Numbered from the stretch's first letter, positions 43,426-53,334 are shown. The stretch is DNA of 64,000 bases from Streptococcus sp. CF8_St5-11 (GCF_024295625.1 NZ_JANCOJ010000002.1:542461-606460); one strand, 5' to 3'. Translations and numbers: made by a program. The notes: generated by a model not told the origin, from the letters alone.

Positions 43426-44085
43426 TCAAGAGGGTAGGTACTTGCTTCCTTCTCGAATGCTCAAAGGAGACAACTGATCTCGATAGCGGTCAATAAAGGC
43501 CCCTACCCAATCCGGATTAACCTTGGAATAATTGCGTAAACTCCAGCCAATTGCCTTATTTATAAAGAACTCGCTTTGACCTAGATTATTGAGGATCACT
43601 TTTTCTAACAAATCCGTATCTGTTTTTTCTTTCCTCATAAGCTGGTGGTCAATGGCAATCCGCCTCAACCAAAAGTCCTGATCCTTACTCCAATCCAGCA
43701 TAACCTGCTTGGTTTCTGGATAGTGCAAAGTAATCTCTCCGATGATAAGGTCCAATTGATCTATACTGTCCCACCATGATTTGGTTTGAGCCAATTCCTT
43801 TAGCTTTGGAAAATCTTCAGGTCTAAGCTCCTTCTTCTTTTTATCCAGATAATCCATAGCAATATATTGGAACTCACGGTAAGGTTGCTGCCAACACTCT
43901 TCCACAAAAGTCCAATCAATTGGATCCTTTATGAAAGGTTTAAAAAACTCTCTTTCAATCTTTTTGAGAATTGGTTTTTGAACGCCAAGAAAGCTGAATT
44001 TATTTTTCATATAAGCTTCCATTGCTGGGACTTTCGCTGGATCAGCTTGGTTTTCTAACAATTTCAAAAGAATTTTTGTATCCAT
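43426..44085 (-). CDS. DNA alkylation repair protein (AlkD-like)
   Basis: 219 residues of ALK/HEAT-like helical repeats (FSFLGVQKPILKKIEREFF, WQQPYREFQYIAMDYL, WWDSIDQLDLIIGEI, WLRRIAIDHQLM, FFINKAIGWSLRNYSKVNPDWV). The signature KAIGWxLR and the WWDSxD segment with the key aspartate are those of AlkC/AlkD-type DNA glycosylases that remove 3- and 7-alkylpurines. Cytoplasmic. The cls gene ends 16 bases upstream, so the two may be co-transcribed. Confidence 0.85.
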   Translation of the reverse strand: MDTKILLKLLENQADPAKVPAMEAYMKNKFSFLGVQKPILKKIEREFFKPFIKDPIDWTFVEECWQQPYREFQYIAMDYLDKKKKELRPEDFPKLKELAQTKSWWDSIDQLDLIIGEITLHYPETKQVMLDWSKDQDFWLRRIAIDHQLMRKEKTDTDLLEKVILNNLGQSEFFINKAIGWSLRNYSKVNPDWVGAFIDRYRDQLSPLSIREGSKYLPS

Positions 44086-44101
44086 ATGATTTCCTCCTTT
44101 T

Positions 44102-45676
44102 TTACATCAAAGGCCCAATTAAAGAAAAGAGATAGCCACCCAGACGATGAGCCATAGGAATTTTAGATAAACTTTCTAGAGTGACTTCCTCTGAGAGAGC
44201 CTGGGTTCTCTCAAAATCTTGTTCAATATGAAGCACTTCTAGATTTTTGTAGAGAAAAACCCCATCTTCAAAATTTTGATAGAGACTTCGGTAGTCTGTA
44301 TTAATGGTTCCTACCACAGCTTGTTGGCTATCAGAAACATAAACTTTAGCATGGACAAAGCCTGGGGTATAACGGAAAATACGGACGCCAGCATCCAAGA
44401 GGGCTTTAAAATAGGTCGTCGCAATATCAAAGGCATACTGTTTATCTGGAATCCCTGGCATAATGATACGAACATCCACACCTCGTCTGGCCGCAAATGT
44501 CATGGCTCGAACCAATTCATCATCCAAGATCAGATACGGCGTCATGATATAGACATAATTAGTAGATGTATTCAGAAGATGTAAATAAACATTTTCTGCA
44601 ACCTTGTGGTAGGTCAACGGTGAATTGCCATAAGGAAGAACCAAGCCCTGGCTCTTTCTTTGTTGAGGTTTTTCTTGTAGATAGCGCTCCATATCCGCTT
44701 TGTCTTCTATTCCGGTCACTGTCCACATGGTCAAAAAGAGAGCTTTTAGCGTTTGAACTGCTGAACCATCTAATCGAAGGGCCGTATCCTTCCAATGACC
44801 AAAGCGTTCTAGTTTATTGACATACTCATCAGCGATGTTAACGCCACCAGTGTAAGCAACTTGACCATCAATCACTGTAATCTTTCGATGGTCTCGGTAA
44901 TTGTAATAGGTTGATAGAATAGGCTTGACTGGTGAGAAGGCCTGAGCTTTAATGCCAACCTTGTGCAATCGCTCGATATAATCGTAGGACAAGGTAGTCA
45001 TCTCATTCATCCCATCAAACATGACACGAACATCCATACCTGCCTTGGCCTTCTCCTCCAAAATGGCTAAAATCTCGCCCCACATGATCCCTTCGTCGAT
45101 AATGAAATATTCCATGAAGATATAACGCTCCGCCTTTTTCAAATCCTCCAACAAGGCCGGAAGCATGTCATCTCCAAGTGAAAAGTAGGCTACCTCTGTG
45201 TTGCTGTAGATAGGAAACTGGGCTGGACTATGCTCCAAAAAATAAGCTAATTTCTGTAATTGGCGATCACTTTGGGATAAATAATCAGCAACTTCTGGAT
45301 CGGTGCTTAGGTAGTCGGTTACCTGCACTGTAGCATCCTCAAGCCGTTTCTTCAAGCGTCTTACACCTAAATCAGCTAACGAAAAATAGAGCAGAGCCGT
45401 CCCAAAAATTGGAAAGAGGGCAATGATAATCACCCAGGACAATTTGGAACGAGAATCCATGGAACGATTGAGCAAGTAAAAGAAGGTAAAGACACTCAAC
45501 AAGTGTTCCCATAAGATAATGGATGGGAAATGCTCTTGTAGGCTGAGATATGAACAAACAAGAAAGGCCAATTCCAGTAAGAAGAATAGGAGGATGGGAA
45601 CCTTTCGGTTAAGTAGAATTTTGGCCCATCTTGAGGGCTTTTGAGGTAACAGTCTAGCACTTTGTTCTTGAGTCAT
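44102..45676 (-). CDS. cls: Cardiolipin synthase
   Basis: 524 residues. Two N-terminal membrane segments (ILLFFLLELAFLVCSYL, LSWVIIIALFPIFGTALLYF) precede two phospholipase-D domains with HKD motifs HRKITVIDGQVAYTGG and HAKVYVSDSQQAVVGT. It joins two phosphatidylglycerols into cardiolipin at the membrane. Length and layout are those of full bacterial Cls. It lies upstream of the alkD-like gene on the same strand. Confidence 0.92.
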   Translation of the reverse strand: MTQEQSARLLPQKPSRWAKILLNRKVPILLFFLLELAFLVCSYLSLQEHFPSIILWEHLLSVFTFFYLLNRSMDSRSKLSWVIIIALFPIFGTALLYFSLADLGVRRLKKRLEDATVQVTDYLSTDPEVADYLSQSDRQLQKLAYFLEHSPAQFPIYSNTEVAYFSLGDDMLPALLEDLKKAERYIFMEYFIIDEGIMWGEILAILEEKAKAGMDVRVMFDGMNEMTTLSYDYIERLHKVGIKAQAFSPVKPILSTYYNYRDHRKITVIDGQVAYTGGVNIADEYVNKLERFGHWKDTALRLDGSAVQTLKALFLTMWTVTGIEDKADMERYLQEKPQQRKSQGLVLPYGNSPLTYHKVAENVYLHLLNTSTNYVYIMTPYLILDDELVRAMTFAARRGVDVRIIMPGIPDKQYAFDIATTYFKALLDAGVRIFRYTPGFVHAKVYVSDSQQAVVGTINTDYRSLYQNFEDGVFLYKNLEVLHIEQDFERTQALSEEVTLESLSKIPMAHRLGGYLFSLIGPLM

Positions 45677-45776
45677 AAAAACCTCTTTCGTATAAAAACA
45701 TCTTCTATGCTGAATAATTTATGGATTGTTTCAAGTGATATGGAGCTTTCATTTAGCTACTACTCCTTAACAGCTC

Positions 45777-46286
45777 TTACTTGATTTTTCTCACCGGCCC
45801 TTCGATCGTCTTTTGCATCCAGACGATATCATGCCATTTGTTAAACTTATAGCCAATTTTTGGGAAGTGAGCGACTTGAACATAGCCCCGCTTTTCATGC
45901 ATGGAAATGCTCGCTTCGTTCGGAACTGCGATACAAGCCAGAAAGCGTAAGTAGCCACGTGCTTGCAACTCCTCTTCTAAGGCCGTATAAAGGGCCGATC
46001 CAATCCCTTGTCCACGCGCTTCTTTTGCTAGATAAATAGACAATTCAGTGGTCCAATCATAGGCAGCGCGTGCATAATAGGTCGAAGCATAGGCATACCC
46101 AACAACTTTCTCATCCACTTCTGCGACCAAATAAGGAAATTGAGTCAGCGTTTTTGTGATGCGGCTTTCAAATTCCTGGACAGTCGGTACATCAACCTCA
46201 AAGGTAATGGCTGTCTCTGTCACATAAGGTTGGTAAATCGCTCGGATAGCTGCTGCATCGCTGAGCTGAACGGGTCGAATCATCAT
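45777..46286 (-). CDS. GNAT acetyltransferase (phosphinothricin-acetyltransferase-like)
   Basis: 169 residues. MIRPVQLSDAAAIRAIYQPYVTETAITFEVDVP is the typical N-terminus of PAT-like enzymes; acetyl-CoA binds at LAKEARGQGIGSALYTALEEEL and IAVPNEASISMHEKRGYVQVAHFPKIGYKF completes motif B. The substrate is unknown; relatives acetylate amino acid analogues or methionine sulfone. A single gene. Confidence 0.85.
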   Translation of the reverse strand: MMIRPVQLSDAAAIRAIYQPYVTETAITFEVDVPTVQEFESRITKTLTQFPYLVAEVDEKVVGYAYASTYYARAAYDWTTELSIYLAKEARGQGIGSALYTALEEELQARGYLRFLACIAVPNEASISMHEKRGYVQVAHFPKIGYKFNKWHDIVWMQKTIEGPVRKIK

Positions 46287-46360
46287 GGTGGCCTCCTCAT
46301 TAGATTATACCTAGTATACCGATATGCCTCCTCACTGTCAATGAAAGTCTAGCAGCAAGC

Positions 46361-46391
46361 AAAAAAATCCTGGAATTCTATCCAGGATTTC
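46361..46391 (-). terminator. Terminator of the beta-helix protein gene
   Basis: AAATCCTGG/CCAGGATTT stem with a T-run on the minus strand. Confidence 0.85.
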
Positions 46392-46417
46392 CATCCTTCT
46401 TAAACCGTTTGACTTAA

Positions 46418-48427
46418 TCACAACATCCGGTAAAGGAATAAAGCACTCGGAGCTTTCAAAAAGCTCTTTTGCTTGGAATTTGTTGCTTTTAGCACATAGT
46501 TAGGTTTGACTGTTTTGGTGACTGTCTTTGCTTGTTTAAGATTCAGACCAGTTTGTTTTTTAGACGGTTGAACTTTCGATGGTTGAAGGGAAGCCTTCAC
46601 TGCGCCTGCTTGAAGGGTTTTTTCTTTCACCTTCAAGGCTTGTACAACTGGTTTTGAAGCAGGAGCAGATAGTCCTGCTTGAGCTGAATGAGAGAGTTGA
46701 CTCATGGTTTGATTGTTTCTGACTTCGACATGGTTTAGGATGCCTCCATTTGGATTGAGGTGATCGGTCACACCTGTATCAAATGGCGCTACAAATACAT
46801 TGTCCTCAATGGTGACATTTTTAATATCTCCATAGCGCGTTTCAACATCAATCGATCCACGATGCTTGTTGTAGATATCGCTCTTCGTTCCTGTACGCTC
46901 CAAGAGATTGTGGTGAACCCGAATTCCTTCTTCATTCAGATCAAAGTTATGGCCTTTAAAGACAGTCGTCAAGCGAATTCCGGCATCACCGATATTGTCT
47001 TTAATCCGATTGTAGGCGATCTCATGGCCTTTCCCACCAAAGATTCCAATACCCCCAGCGCGCCAACCGAGCTCAATTGTATTGTGCAGGAATTTATTAT
47101 TTTCTGCTACTGCCGATTCTGTTCCATCCGCAATACTTGACCAGCTGGCTAGTCCGTCATCTCCATTTCCACGGATACTAGAATTGCAGACAATCGAATT
47201 CTTAGTCCCTTGGGCAAAGTTGACTCCGTCAGCCAGGTTATTGCGCAAACGGACATTTTCTACTACTAGACCATCTGTGTACTTCATATCATTTTTTCCA
47301 GCATAATCGCCAATCCACATGCCGACTTCAAAGTGTTCGGCCCAAATATCGTGAATATGAGAGTTCTTCCCTGGCGTTCCAGAAATGGCCTTGTACTGAG
47401 CATTTTCACCATAGCGTGAACGAAGGTTGGAGGACAGATAGACATCGCTAAATTCAACATGGTTGTCTTGGTGAAGGAAGTCAAATCCACCGCCACCAGC
47501 TTGGTCGCTAGTGAAATTCAGTTGGGTATGCCAGATACCGGCCCCTGAAATCTTCATATCAGAAGCATCGATACCGACTTTTCGATTGAGATTAAATCGC
47601 CCGGCTGGGATATAGACATTCTTTCCGGTTTGTTTAGCTTCATAAATCGCATCATAGAGGGCCTGGCTGTCATCAGTATCGTCGTTTGGCGTAGCTCCTT
47701 TAGAAACAATATTGATAGCATTATCCCCTTGAGCAATCGGGTCTGGAGCTTGCTCATATTCCACAAAGTCAAGACCATAATGGACGTCATCTGACCTGTT
47801 TTTTACGAGTGAAACCACATCTCCTTTTTGAAGTTGAATGCCTGGAAGCAGGCTATGCACTTCGTCAAATTGGAAGCGGGCACGTGTATCAGCCTGTGCA
47901 CTATCGTGTACACCTTTGTCATTCAAATACTGCCAGTTAGATGAGGACGAAAGATCCAATTGTTGAACACTATGACCATTCACCTGTACATCGAGTTGTC
48001 CACTTGCGCCATCTGGTACCGTGTAGCGTACGGTTAAAGCATTGGCTGGTTCATTGACCTTAAAGGAAACACCATCTCCCTTTTCTTTTAAAGCGACATA
48101 AGTCTGATCAGAAGCTTCAATAGCTGTTGAGTGACTGTCTTGAGACTGCTCTACCTCTGCCTTTCCAAGGAGGTTTCCTTTGTCTGCTTCATAACGGGTG
48201 TAAGGCATAGATGCTCCATATTGGCTGGTATCTACTTGAGAGCTTGCGGGATCAGAAGTTGTCGCTTCTTGCCCTTGTGTTTGGACTTGTGCTTGCTCTC
48301 CAACTTGATCAGCTGCCACAGATTTTCCAGTCAAAAAACAAGCCCCCATGATCGTAATTACGACAGAAAAGACTCCAAGCTTAGACTTGCGAATGCCAAA
48401 AATGATATCTTTGTTTAAATGATACAT
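46418..48427 (-). CDS. Secreted right-handed beta-helix glycanase (GH87 mycodextranase-like)
   Basis: 669 residues from ATG 48427 (GGAG upstream). The YSIRK-like signal peptide has IIFGIRKSKLGVFSVVITI and a cut near SVAADQ. Residues ~65-225 form a carbohydrate-binding-like beta sandwich (VRYTVPDGASGQLDVQVNG, GLDFVEYEQ). From ~235 NIVSKGATPNDDTDDSQALYDA and VYIPAGRFNLN start a pectate-lyase-like beta helix (many N-x-hydrophobic-x-N turns, HNTIEL, NRIKDN, HHNLLER, IEDNVFVAP). This order recalls mycodextranase/alpha-1,3-glucanase of GH87, which would suit dental-plaque glucans; the substrate is inferred. No LPXTG or choline/GW repeats: the last 90 residues are a Lys/Gln/Thr-rich tail, so it may be released or held by charge. 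Confidence 0.65.
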   Translation of the reverse strand: MYHLNKDIIFGIRKSKLGVFSVVITIMGACFLTGKSVAADQVGEQAQVQTQGQEATTSDPASSQVDTSQYGASMPYTRYEADKGNLLGKAEVEQSQDSHSTAIEASDQTYVALKEKGDGVSFKVNEPANALTVRYTVPDGASGQLDVQVNGHSVQQLDLSSSSNWQYLNDKGVHDSAQADTRARFQFDEVHSLLPGIQLQKGDVVSLVKNRSDDVHYGLDFVEYEQAPDPIAQGDNAINIVSKGATPNDDTDDSQALYDAIYEAKQTGKNVYIPAGRFNLNRKVGIDASDMKISGAGIWHTQLNFTSDQAGGGGFDFLHQDNHVEFSDVYLSSNLRSRYGENAQYKAISGTPGKNSHIHDIWAEHFEVGMWIGDYAGKNDMKYTDGLVVENVRLRNNLADGVNFAQGTKNSIVCNSSIRGNGDDGLASWSSIADGTESAVAENNKFLHNTIELGWRAGGIGIFGGKGHEIAYNRIKDNIGDAGIRLTTVFKGHNFDLNEEGIRVHHNLLERTGTKSDIYNKHRGSIDVETRYGDIKNVTIEDNVFVAPFDTGVTDHLNPNGGILNHVEVRNNQTMSQLSHSAQAGLSAPASKPVVQALKVKEKTLQAGAVKASLQPSKVQPSKKQTGLNLKQAKTVTKTVKPNYVLKATNSKQKSFLKAPSALFLYRML

Positions 48428-48617
48428 CACATATTTCTCCTTTTATTTTTTACAACGATTCTATCCTAATAAAAATTATCATGACAAACAAGGTGAATTG
48501 TGTGAATATTCTGTATCAATTTGTTGCAGAAATGTTAACCTTTTTATGTAGTAATATAAGAAAGCAAGAAAAAAGAGGATGAGAATGCTATCTCAAACCT
48601 CTTTCGATTAAAGGAAC

Positions 48618-50396
48618 TTATTCCGCTTTTTTATTTGAAAATTGGCTATTGTAGAGCTCATAGTAGAATCCTTTGTCTGCCAACAAGGATTGGTGATTTC
48701 CTTGCTCGATGATTTGGCCATCTTTGAGGACAAGGATTTTATCTGCTTCTTGAATGGTAGACAGGCGGTGAGCAATGACAAAGCTAGTCCGCCCTTTCAT
48801 CAAATTCTTCATGGCTTTTTGAATCAAGAGTTCTAAACGCGTATCGACAGAAGACGTCGCTTCATCCAAAATCAAGATTTTAGGATCCGCCAGGAGCGCA
48901 CGCGCAATGGTTAGGAGTTGCTTTTGCCCTAGAGAAATATTGCTAGACTCCTGGTTCATTTCCATATTGTAACCACCAGGGAGTGTCCGGATAAAGTGAT
49001 CGACATTGGCTGCCTTTGCAGCTTCCACAATTTCTTCATCCGTTGCCTCGAGATTACCAAAGCGAAGGTTTTCTTTGATGGTTCCTTCATATAACCAAGC
49101 ATCCTGCAATACCATTCCAAATTGCTTGCGGTAATCTTGGCGAGATAGATGACGAATATCATGACCATCCACCGTAATCGATCCTGCAGTCACATCGTAA
49201 AAGCGCATGAGCAGATTAATCAGAGTTGTTTTCCCTGCTCCAGTTGGTCCGACAATGGCCACCATTTCACCTGGTTTGACTTCTAGGTTGAAATCACGGA
49301 TCAAGGGTTTGTCTGCTACATATTGGAAATCCACGTTTTTAAAGCTGACTTGCCCTGTCAAATCTCCAGAGAGGGTTTCTGTCACATCTGCTACTTCATC
49401 TGGTTCATCCATGACTTGGAAAATCCGGTCTAGAGACGATTTGGCACTTTGTAGCTGTCCTGCCAATTGGGTTAAGTTTTGAATCGGTTGGTTGATCTGC
49501 CAAACATATTGAACGAAGGCCTGCATATTCCCGACAGTCAAACGACCTGCTATCACTTGCAAGCCACCAAACAAAGCGATAATGAGATAAGTCAAATCTG
49601 AAATCCCATTTAAAATCGGCATCATTAAGCCGGAAATGAAATTAGCCTTGAATCCTACCTTTTGAAGGTGATGGGTAATATCATGAAACTCTTCCTGGGA
49701 AGATTTTTCCCGGACATAGAGCTTAAGGACATTAAAACCTGTTAAATTTTCTTGCACAAAGCCGTTCATTGCTCCCAAAACATCGGCCTGCTCTTTAAAG
49801 TAAGGCTGAGATTTTTTCATGATAAATCGAGCACTGAAATAAGTGATCGGAATGGACAAGATGACTACTAGCCCCAGCTGGATGTTTAAGTATAAGACCA
49901 TGCTGATGACAAAGAGCAAGGTAAAGATGGCGTTGACGATTTGTAAGAAGGACTGTTGCAAGGCATTCGAGACGGTTTCGACATCGCTAGTAAAACGTCC
50001 TAGTAAATCTCCGAACTGATGCCGGTCAAAATAAGAAACGGGAATGTGATTGATTTTATGGGACAAATCATTTCGCATGTCCTGAACGGTCTTTTGAACA
50101 GCATTGGTCATGAAATAGTTGGAATAATAAGATCCCAACTCATAGAGGACCCCACGGAATAGATAGAGCGTCATAATGATCGCAATATAGGAGGTATTAA
50201 GACCAGCTCCTGCAAGGCCTTTTGCCATATCCATGAGATTTTTTGTCAACTCAGTAATGGCAAGCCCCAAAACAAAAGGTTCGACAACACTCATGACGAC
50301 ACTCAGGATTTTTAAAAAAATGGACAAGCAAACTTCCAAGCGATAGGCTCTCAAGTAAGTCCATAGTCTACTAAAACTGTTTTGTTCTTGTTTCAT
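48618..50396 (-). CDS. Heterodimeric ABC exporter subunit B
   Basis: 592 residues. Six membrane segments (1-310) are fused to an ATPase domain with Walker A GPTGAGKTT, Q-loop GMVLQDAWLYEGTI, altered signature NISLGQKQLL (SGG changed to SLG), Walker B ILILDEATSSVD with the catalytic Glu, and IAHRLSTI. It pairs with the product of the gene at 50410-52146 to form a multidrug-type exporter. The altered signature would face the partner's degenerate Walker B, as in known asymmetric exporters. Thirteen bases separate the two genes. Confidence 0.88.
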   Translation of the reverse strand: MKQEQNSFSRLWTYLRAYRLEVCLSIFLKILSVVMSVVEPFVLGLAITELTKNLMDMAKGLAGAGLNTSYIAIIMTLYLFRGVLYELGSYYSNYFMTNAVQKTVQDMRNDLSHKINHIPVSYFDRHQFGDLLGRFTSDVETVSNALQQSFLQIVNAIFTLLFVISMVLYLNIQLGLVVILSIPITYFSARFIMKKSQPYFKEQADVLGAMNGFVQENLTGFNVLKLYVREKSSQEEFHDITHHLQKVGFKANFISGLMMPILNGISDLTYLIIALFGGLQVIAGRLTVGNMQAFVQYVWQINQPIQNLTQLAGQLQSAKSSLDRIFQVMDEPDEVADVTETLSGDLTGQVSFKNVDFQYVADKPLIRDFNLEVKPGEMVAIVGPTGAGKTTLINLLMRFYDVTAGSITVDGHDIRHLSRQDYRKQFGMVLQDAWLYEGTIKENLRFGNLEATDEEIVEAAKAANVDHFIRTLPGGYNMEMNQESSNISLGQKQLLTIARALLADPKILILDEATSSVDTRLELLIQKAMKNLMKGRTSFVIAHRLSTIQEADKILVLKDGQIIEQGNHQSLLADKGFYYELYNSQFSNKKAE

Positions 50397-50409
50397 CTGC
50401 TTCTCCTTT

Positions 50410-52146
50410 CTATTCCTCTGTTAATGATGGACTATCGAGCTGCGAATTGGCAATTTCACGATAGATCTCATTGCTTTCCATCAATTCATCGTGAGTTCCT
50501 CGACCAACGATTTCCCCTTGGTCCAAGACAATAATTTGATCCGCATCCATAATGGTTCCCACGCGTTGCGCTACGATCAAGACGGTCGCATCTCCTGTGA
50601 CTTCTTTGAGACGCTTCCGCAAAGTGGCATCCGTCTTGTAGTCTAAGGCAGAGAAGGAATCATCAAAAATAAAGACATCTGGATCTTTGACAACGGCACG
50701 AGCGATGGATAAGCGTTGTTTTTGACCACCTGAAAGGTTGCTACCACCTTCTGCCAAATGGGTATCAAAGCGTTCCTCACGACTGTCGATAAATTCCTTG
50801 GCTTGGGAAATTTCAGCCGCTTGTTCTAGCTCTTGTACAGAGGCATCTTCTTTCCCATAACGAAGGTTCTCAGCAATGGTTCCTGTAAAGAGCAAGGCCT
50901 TTTGCGGAATAAAACCAATCTTTTGGCGAAGGGCTTTCAGATTGTAGTCACGGACATCCACGCCATCCACCAAAATTTTCCCAAGCGTTACATCATAGAA
51001 TCGAGGAATCAACTGCACAAGTGAAGATTTCCCAGAACCGGTCGAACCGATAAAGGCAATCGTTTCGCCAGGTTTGGCTTGAAAGGAAATGTTGTGAAGA
51101 ACTGGACTCTCCGTCTCACCTGGATAGGCAAAGGTGACATTGTCAAATTCCAAATAGCCACGAGACGTTGTTTCTGTTACACCATTCTCATTTGGATCGA
51201 TCGAAATGGGCATGTCCATGATTTCCTTGAGCCGACGGCTAGAAACCGCAGTCCGAGGATACATGGTAAAGAGATTGGCTAAAAAGAGGAAAGATAAGAG
51301 CGCGTGGAAGCTATACTCAATAAAAGCAACCAGATCCCCAATTTTCAAACTACCGTCATGAAGAGGATCCAAAGCAAACCAGACAATCGCCACAATCATA
51401 GCAATGATGATCTGCACAAATAAGGGCTCTGTCAAACCAGTTAGTTTGAACAATTTATTCGAGTTTTCTGCGTAGACTGCATTTTCAGCCGCAAATTTCT
51501 CTTCCTGGAATTCTTCACGGGCAAAGGCACGAATCACACGAAGTCCAGTCAAATTTTCACGTGCAAATTGATTAAGATGGTCCAGGGTCTTTTGTTGCTT
51601 CTCGGAAAGTGGACGTGTCTTAACTGCTACATACCAGACGACGACAGCAAGAAATGGTACTGATACCGCTACAATCCACGCTAAAGAAGGACTAGTTGTC
51701 AGAATCAAGAGAACACTGGAAACCATCATCAAGGGTGTGATGACCCCCATCTTCAACATAGAATCCGCAAACTGCATCAAAACAAAGGCATCCGAAGTCA
51801 AACGAGTGACCAATGACGATACCCCGATTTGCTCATACTCGTGATGCGAGTACTCCTGTAACTTAGCATAGAGGTCATTGCGCATATCTCGGACCATGGT
51901 GGTCGTTAGCTGGCCAACCGCGTAAGACAAGATAATCCGCCCCACAATCCCAAGCAAAATGATCGCAAACATGACCCAGCCCCAGAAATATAGCCGATCC
52001 ACATCACGCGGGTTAATCCCCTCATCAATCATGCGAGCTAGAATCGTTGGCAAGCCCAAATTGACAATAACAAACAGGACCGCTGAAAATAGATTCAGGG
52101 CTAGCCACTTGGGATACTTTTTCAAGTAAGACCAAATATATAGCAT
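50410..52146 (-). CDS. Heterodimeric ABC exporter subunit A
   Basis: 578 residues from ATG 52146 (MLYIWSYLKKYPKW) behind AAAGGAG; the longer frame to 52293 has no support. Six membrane segments are followed by an ATPase domain with GSTGSGKSSLV, signature NLSGGQKQRL, Walker B VFIFDDSFSALD (Asp in place of catalytic Glu) and VAQRVGTI (Gln in place of the switch His). It thus forms the non-hydrolysing site of the pair. The substrate is unknown; drug or peptide export is likely by family. Confidence 0.88.
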   Translation of the reverse strand: MLYIWSYLKKYPKWLALNLFSAVLFVIVNLGLPTILARMIDEGINPRDVDRLYFWGWVMFAIILLGIVGRIILSYAVGQLTTTMVRDMRNDLYAKLQEYSHHEYEQIGVSSLVTRLTSDAFVLMQFADSMLKMGVITPLMMVSSVLLILTTSPSLAWIVAVSVPFLAVVVWYVAVKTRPLSEKQQKTLDHLNQFARENLTGLRVIRAFAREEFQEEKFAAENAVYAENSNKLFKLTGLTEPLFVQIIIAMIVAIVWFALDPLHDGSLKIGDLVAFIEYSFHALLSFLFLANLFTMYPRTAVSSRRLKEIMDMPISIDPNENGVTETTSRGYLEFDNVTFAYPGETESPVLHNISFQAKPGETIAFIGSTGSGKSSLVQLIPRFYDVTLGKILVDGVDVRDYNLKALRQKIGFIPQKALLFTGTIAENLRYGKEDASVQELEQAAEISQAKEFIDSREERFDTHLAEGGSNLSGGQKQRLSIARAVVKDPDVFIFDDSFSALDYKTDATLRKRLKEVTGDATVLIVAQRVGTIMDADQIIVLDQGEIVGRGTHDELMESNEIYREIANSQLDSPSLTEE

Positions 52147-52323
52147 AGATGATTCTCCTTTTTCATAAATAATAACCTTGATCACACAGAAAAGAGGGAG
52201 CGAGACGAAATCATTTTCAAAGAAAATCATTCCTGCCCCAGTCCCATCTGTAGTCTCATTTATTATATCAAACCAGTCATAAAAGTAAAGCAAAAAAGCA
52301 GGTTTCCCCGCTCTTCAGTCGCT

Positions 52324-52773
52324 TTATTTTGTACGTTTGAGTTTAGCGTTTTTAAGAATCATAAGATCCCCTTGGTTGCTATTACTTAACTTAGAAAGAT
52401 CAAATGTCAAATAGTCACCATCGACCTTATATGTAATCTTTTCTCCACTACCATCATTTGACGAGATTGTTTTCTCTTTTTGATTGATTTTGACATCATA
52501 AGATCGCTCATTCTTTTGACCAGCGACTTCACCCGCGATGCTGAGGGTTCCTTTAGAATCTTTGATCTTAATAGAAACTTCAAAATTAATAACGTCTCCA
52601 ATAGACTCTAATTGACTACCTGATAAGCCCTGCTCTTCAAGAATCTTCTTGAGTTCAGTTTTTGTTGGTTTGTAGACATAAGTCCCATTATCACTTTTGG
52701 CACCACATGCCACCAAGAGGACTGCTGCAAAAACTGCAACGAAAGCTAAAAGAATACGTTTAATATTTTTCAT
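52324..52773 (-). CDS. Small lipoprotein, paralogue 1 of 3
   Basis: 149 residues from ATG 52773 behind AGGAG. Signal peptide MKNIKRILLAFVAVFAAVLL with lipobox LLVACG. The mature part (SDNGTYVYKPTKTELKKILEEQG; VSIKIKDSKGTLSIAGEVAG; SYDVKINQKEKTISS; YLTFDLSKL; ILKNAKLKRTK) is a small beta-rich domain. It is closely related to the next two genes. Function unknown; surface location is certain from the lipobox. Confidence 0.75.
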   Translation of the reverse strand: MKNIKRILLAFVAVFAAVLLVACGAKSDNGTYVYKPTKTELKKILEEQGLSGSQLESIGDVINFEVSIKIKDSKGTLSIAGEVAGQKNERSYDVKINQKEKTISSNDGSGEKITYKVDGDYLTFDLSKLSNSNQGDLMILKNAKLKRTK

Positions 52774-52881
52774 AATCAATCTCCTAATGTATTTTATAAT
52801 GAGATTTTACCACTATTTTCATACTGATTCAAGATATTTTAAAGAAGAAAAAGAGCAGATCCCCTCTGCCCTTCTCTTGTA

Positions 52882-53334
52882 TTATTTTGTACGTTTGAAT
52901 TTAGCGTTTTTGAACATTTCCAAAGCGGCTTCATGACCTGAACTCTTTTCACCAGATAAATCAAAAGTGAACACATCGCCTGAAACTTTGTATTTAACCT
53001 TCTCACCTTCACCTGTTTTAGATTGAAGAGTTTTCTTTTGTTGGTCAACTTTCATATCAAATGATTGGTCAGTCTTTTGTCCCATCATTTCACCTTTAAT
53101 TTTAAGGCTACCTGTTTTGTCTTTAATGGTCACTGAAACTTCCAATTTAACATTGTCGATCAATGCATCTACACTTGAACTTGGAGCACCTTGTTCTTCA
53201 AGGATTTCCTTCACTTCAGTTTTTGATGGTTTGTAGACATAAGTCCCGTTATCACTTTTGGCACCACATGCCACCAAGAGGACTGCTGCAAAAACAGCTA
53301 CTACAGCTAAAAGAATACGTTTAAAGTTTTTCAT
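52882..53334 (-). CDS. Small lipoprotein, paralogue 2 of 3
   Basis: 150 residues, same plan as its neighbour: MKNFKRILLAVVAVFAAVLLVACG, then SDNGTYVYKPSKTEVKEILEEQG and VSVTIKDKTGSLKIKGEMMG, ending FKRTK. RBS AGGAG before the ATG. The signal-peptide region is almost identical at the DNA level to paralogue 1 over about 100 bases, so the copies arose by recent duplication or gene conversion. Confidence 0.75.
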   Translation of the reverse strand: MKNFKRILLAVVAVFAAVLLVACGAKSDNGTYVYKPSKTEVKEILEEQGAPSSSVDALIDNVKLEVSVTIKDKTGSLKIKGEMMGQKTDQSFDMKVDQQKKTLQSKTGEGEKVKYKVSGDVFTFDLSGEKSSGHEAALEMFKNAKFKRTK

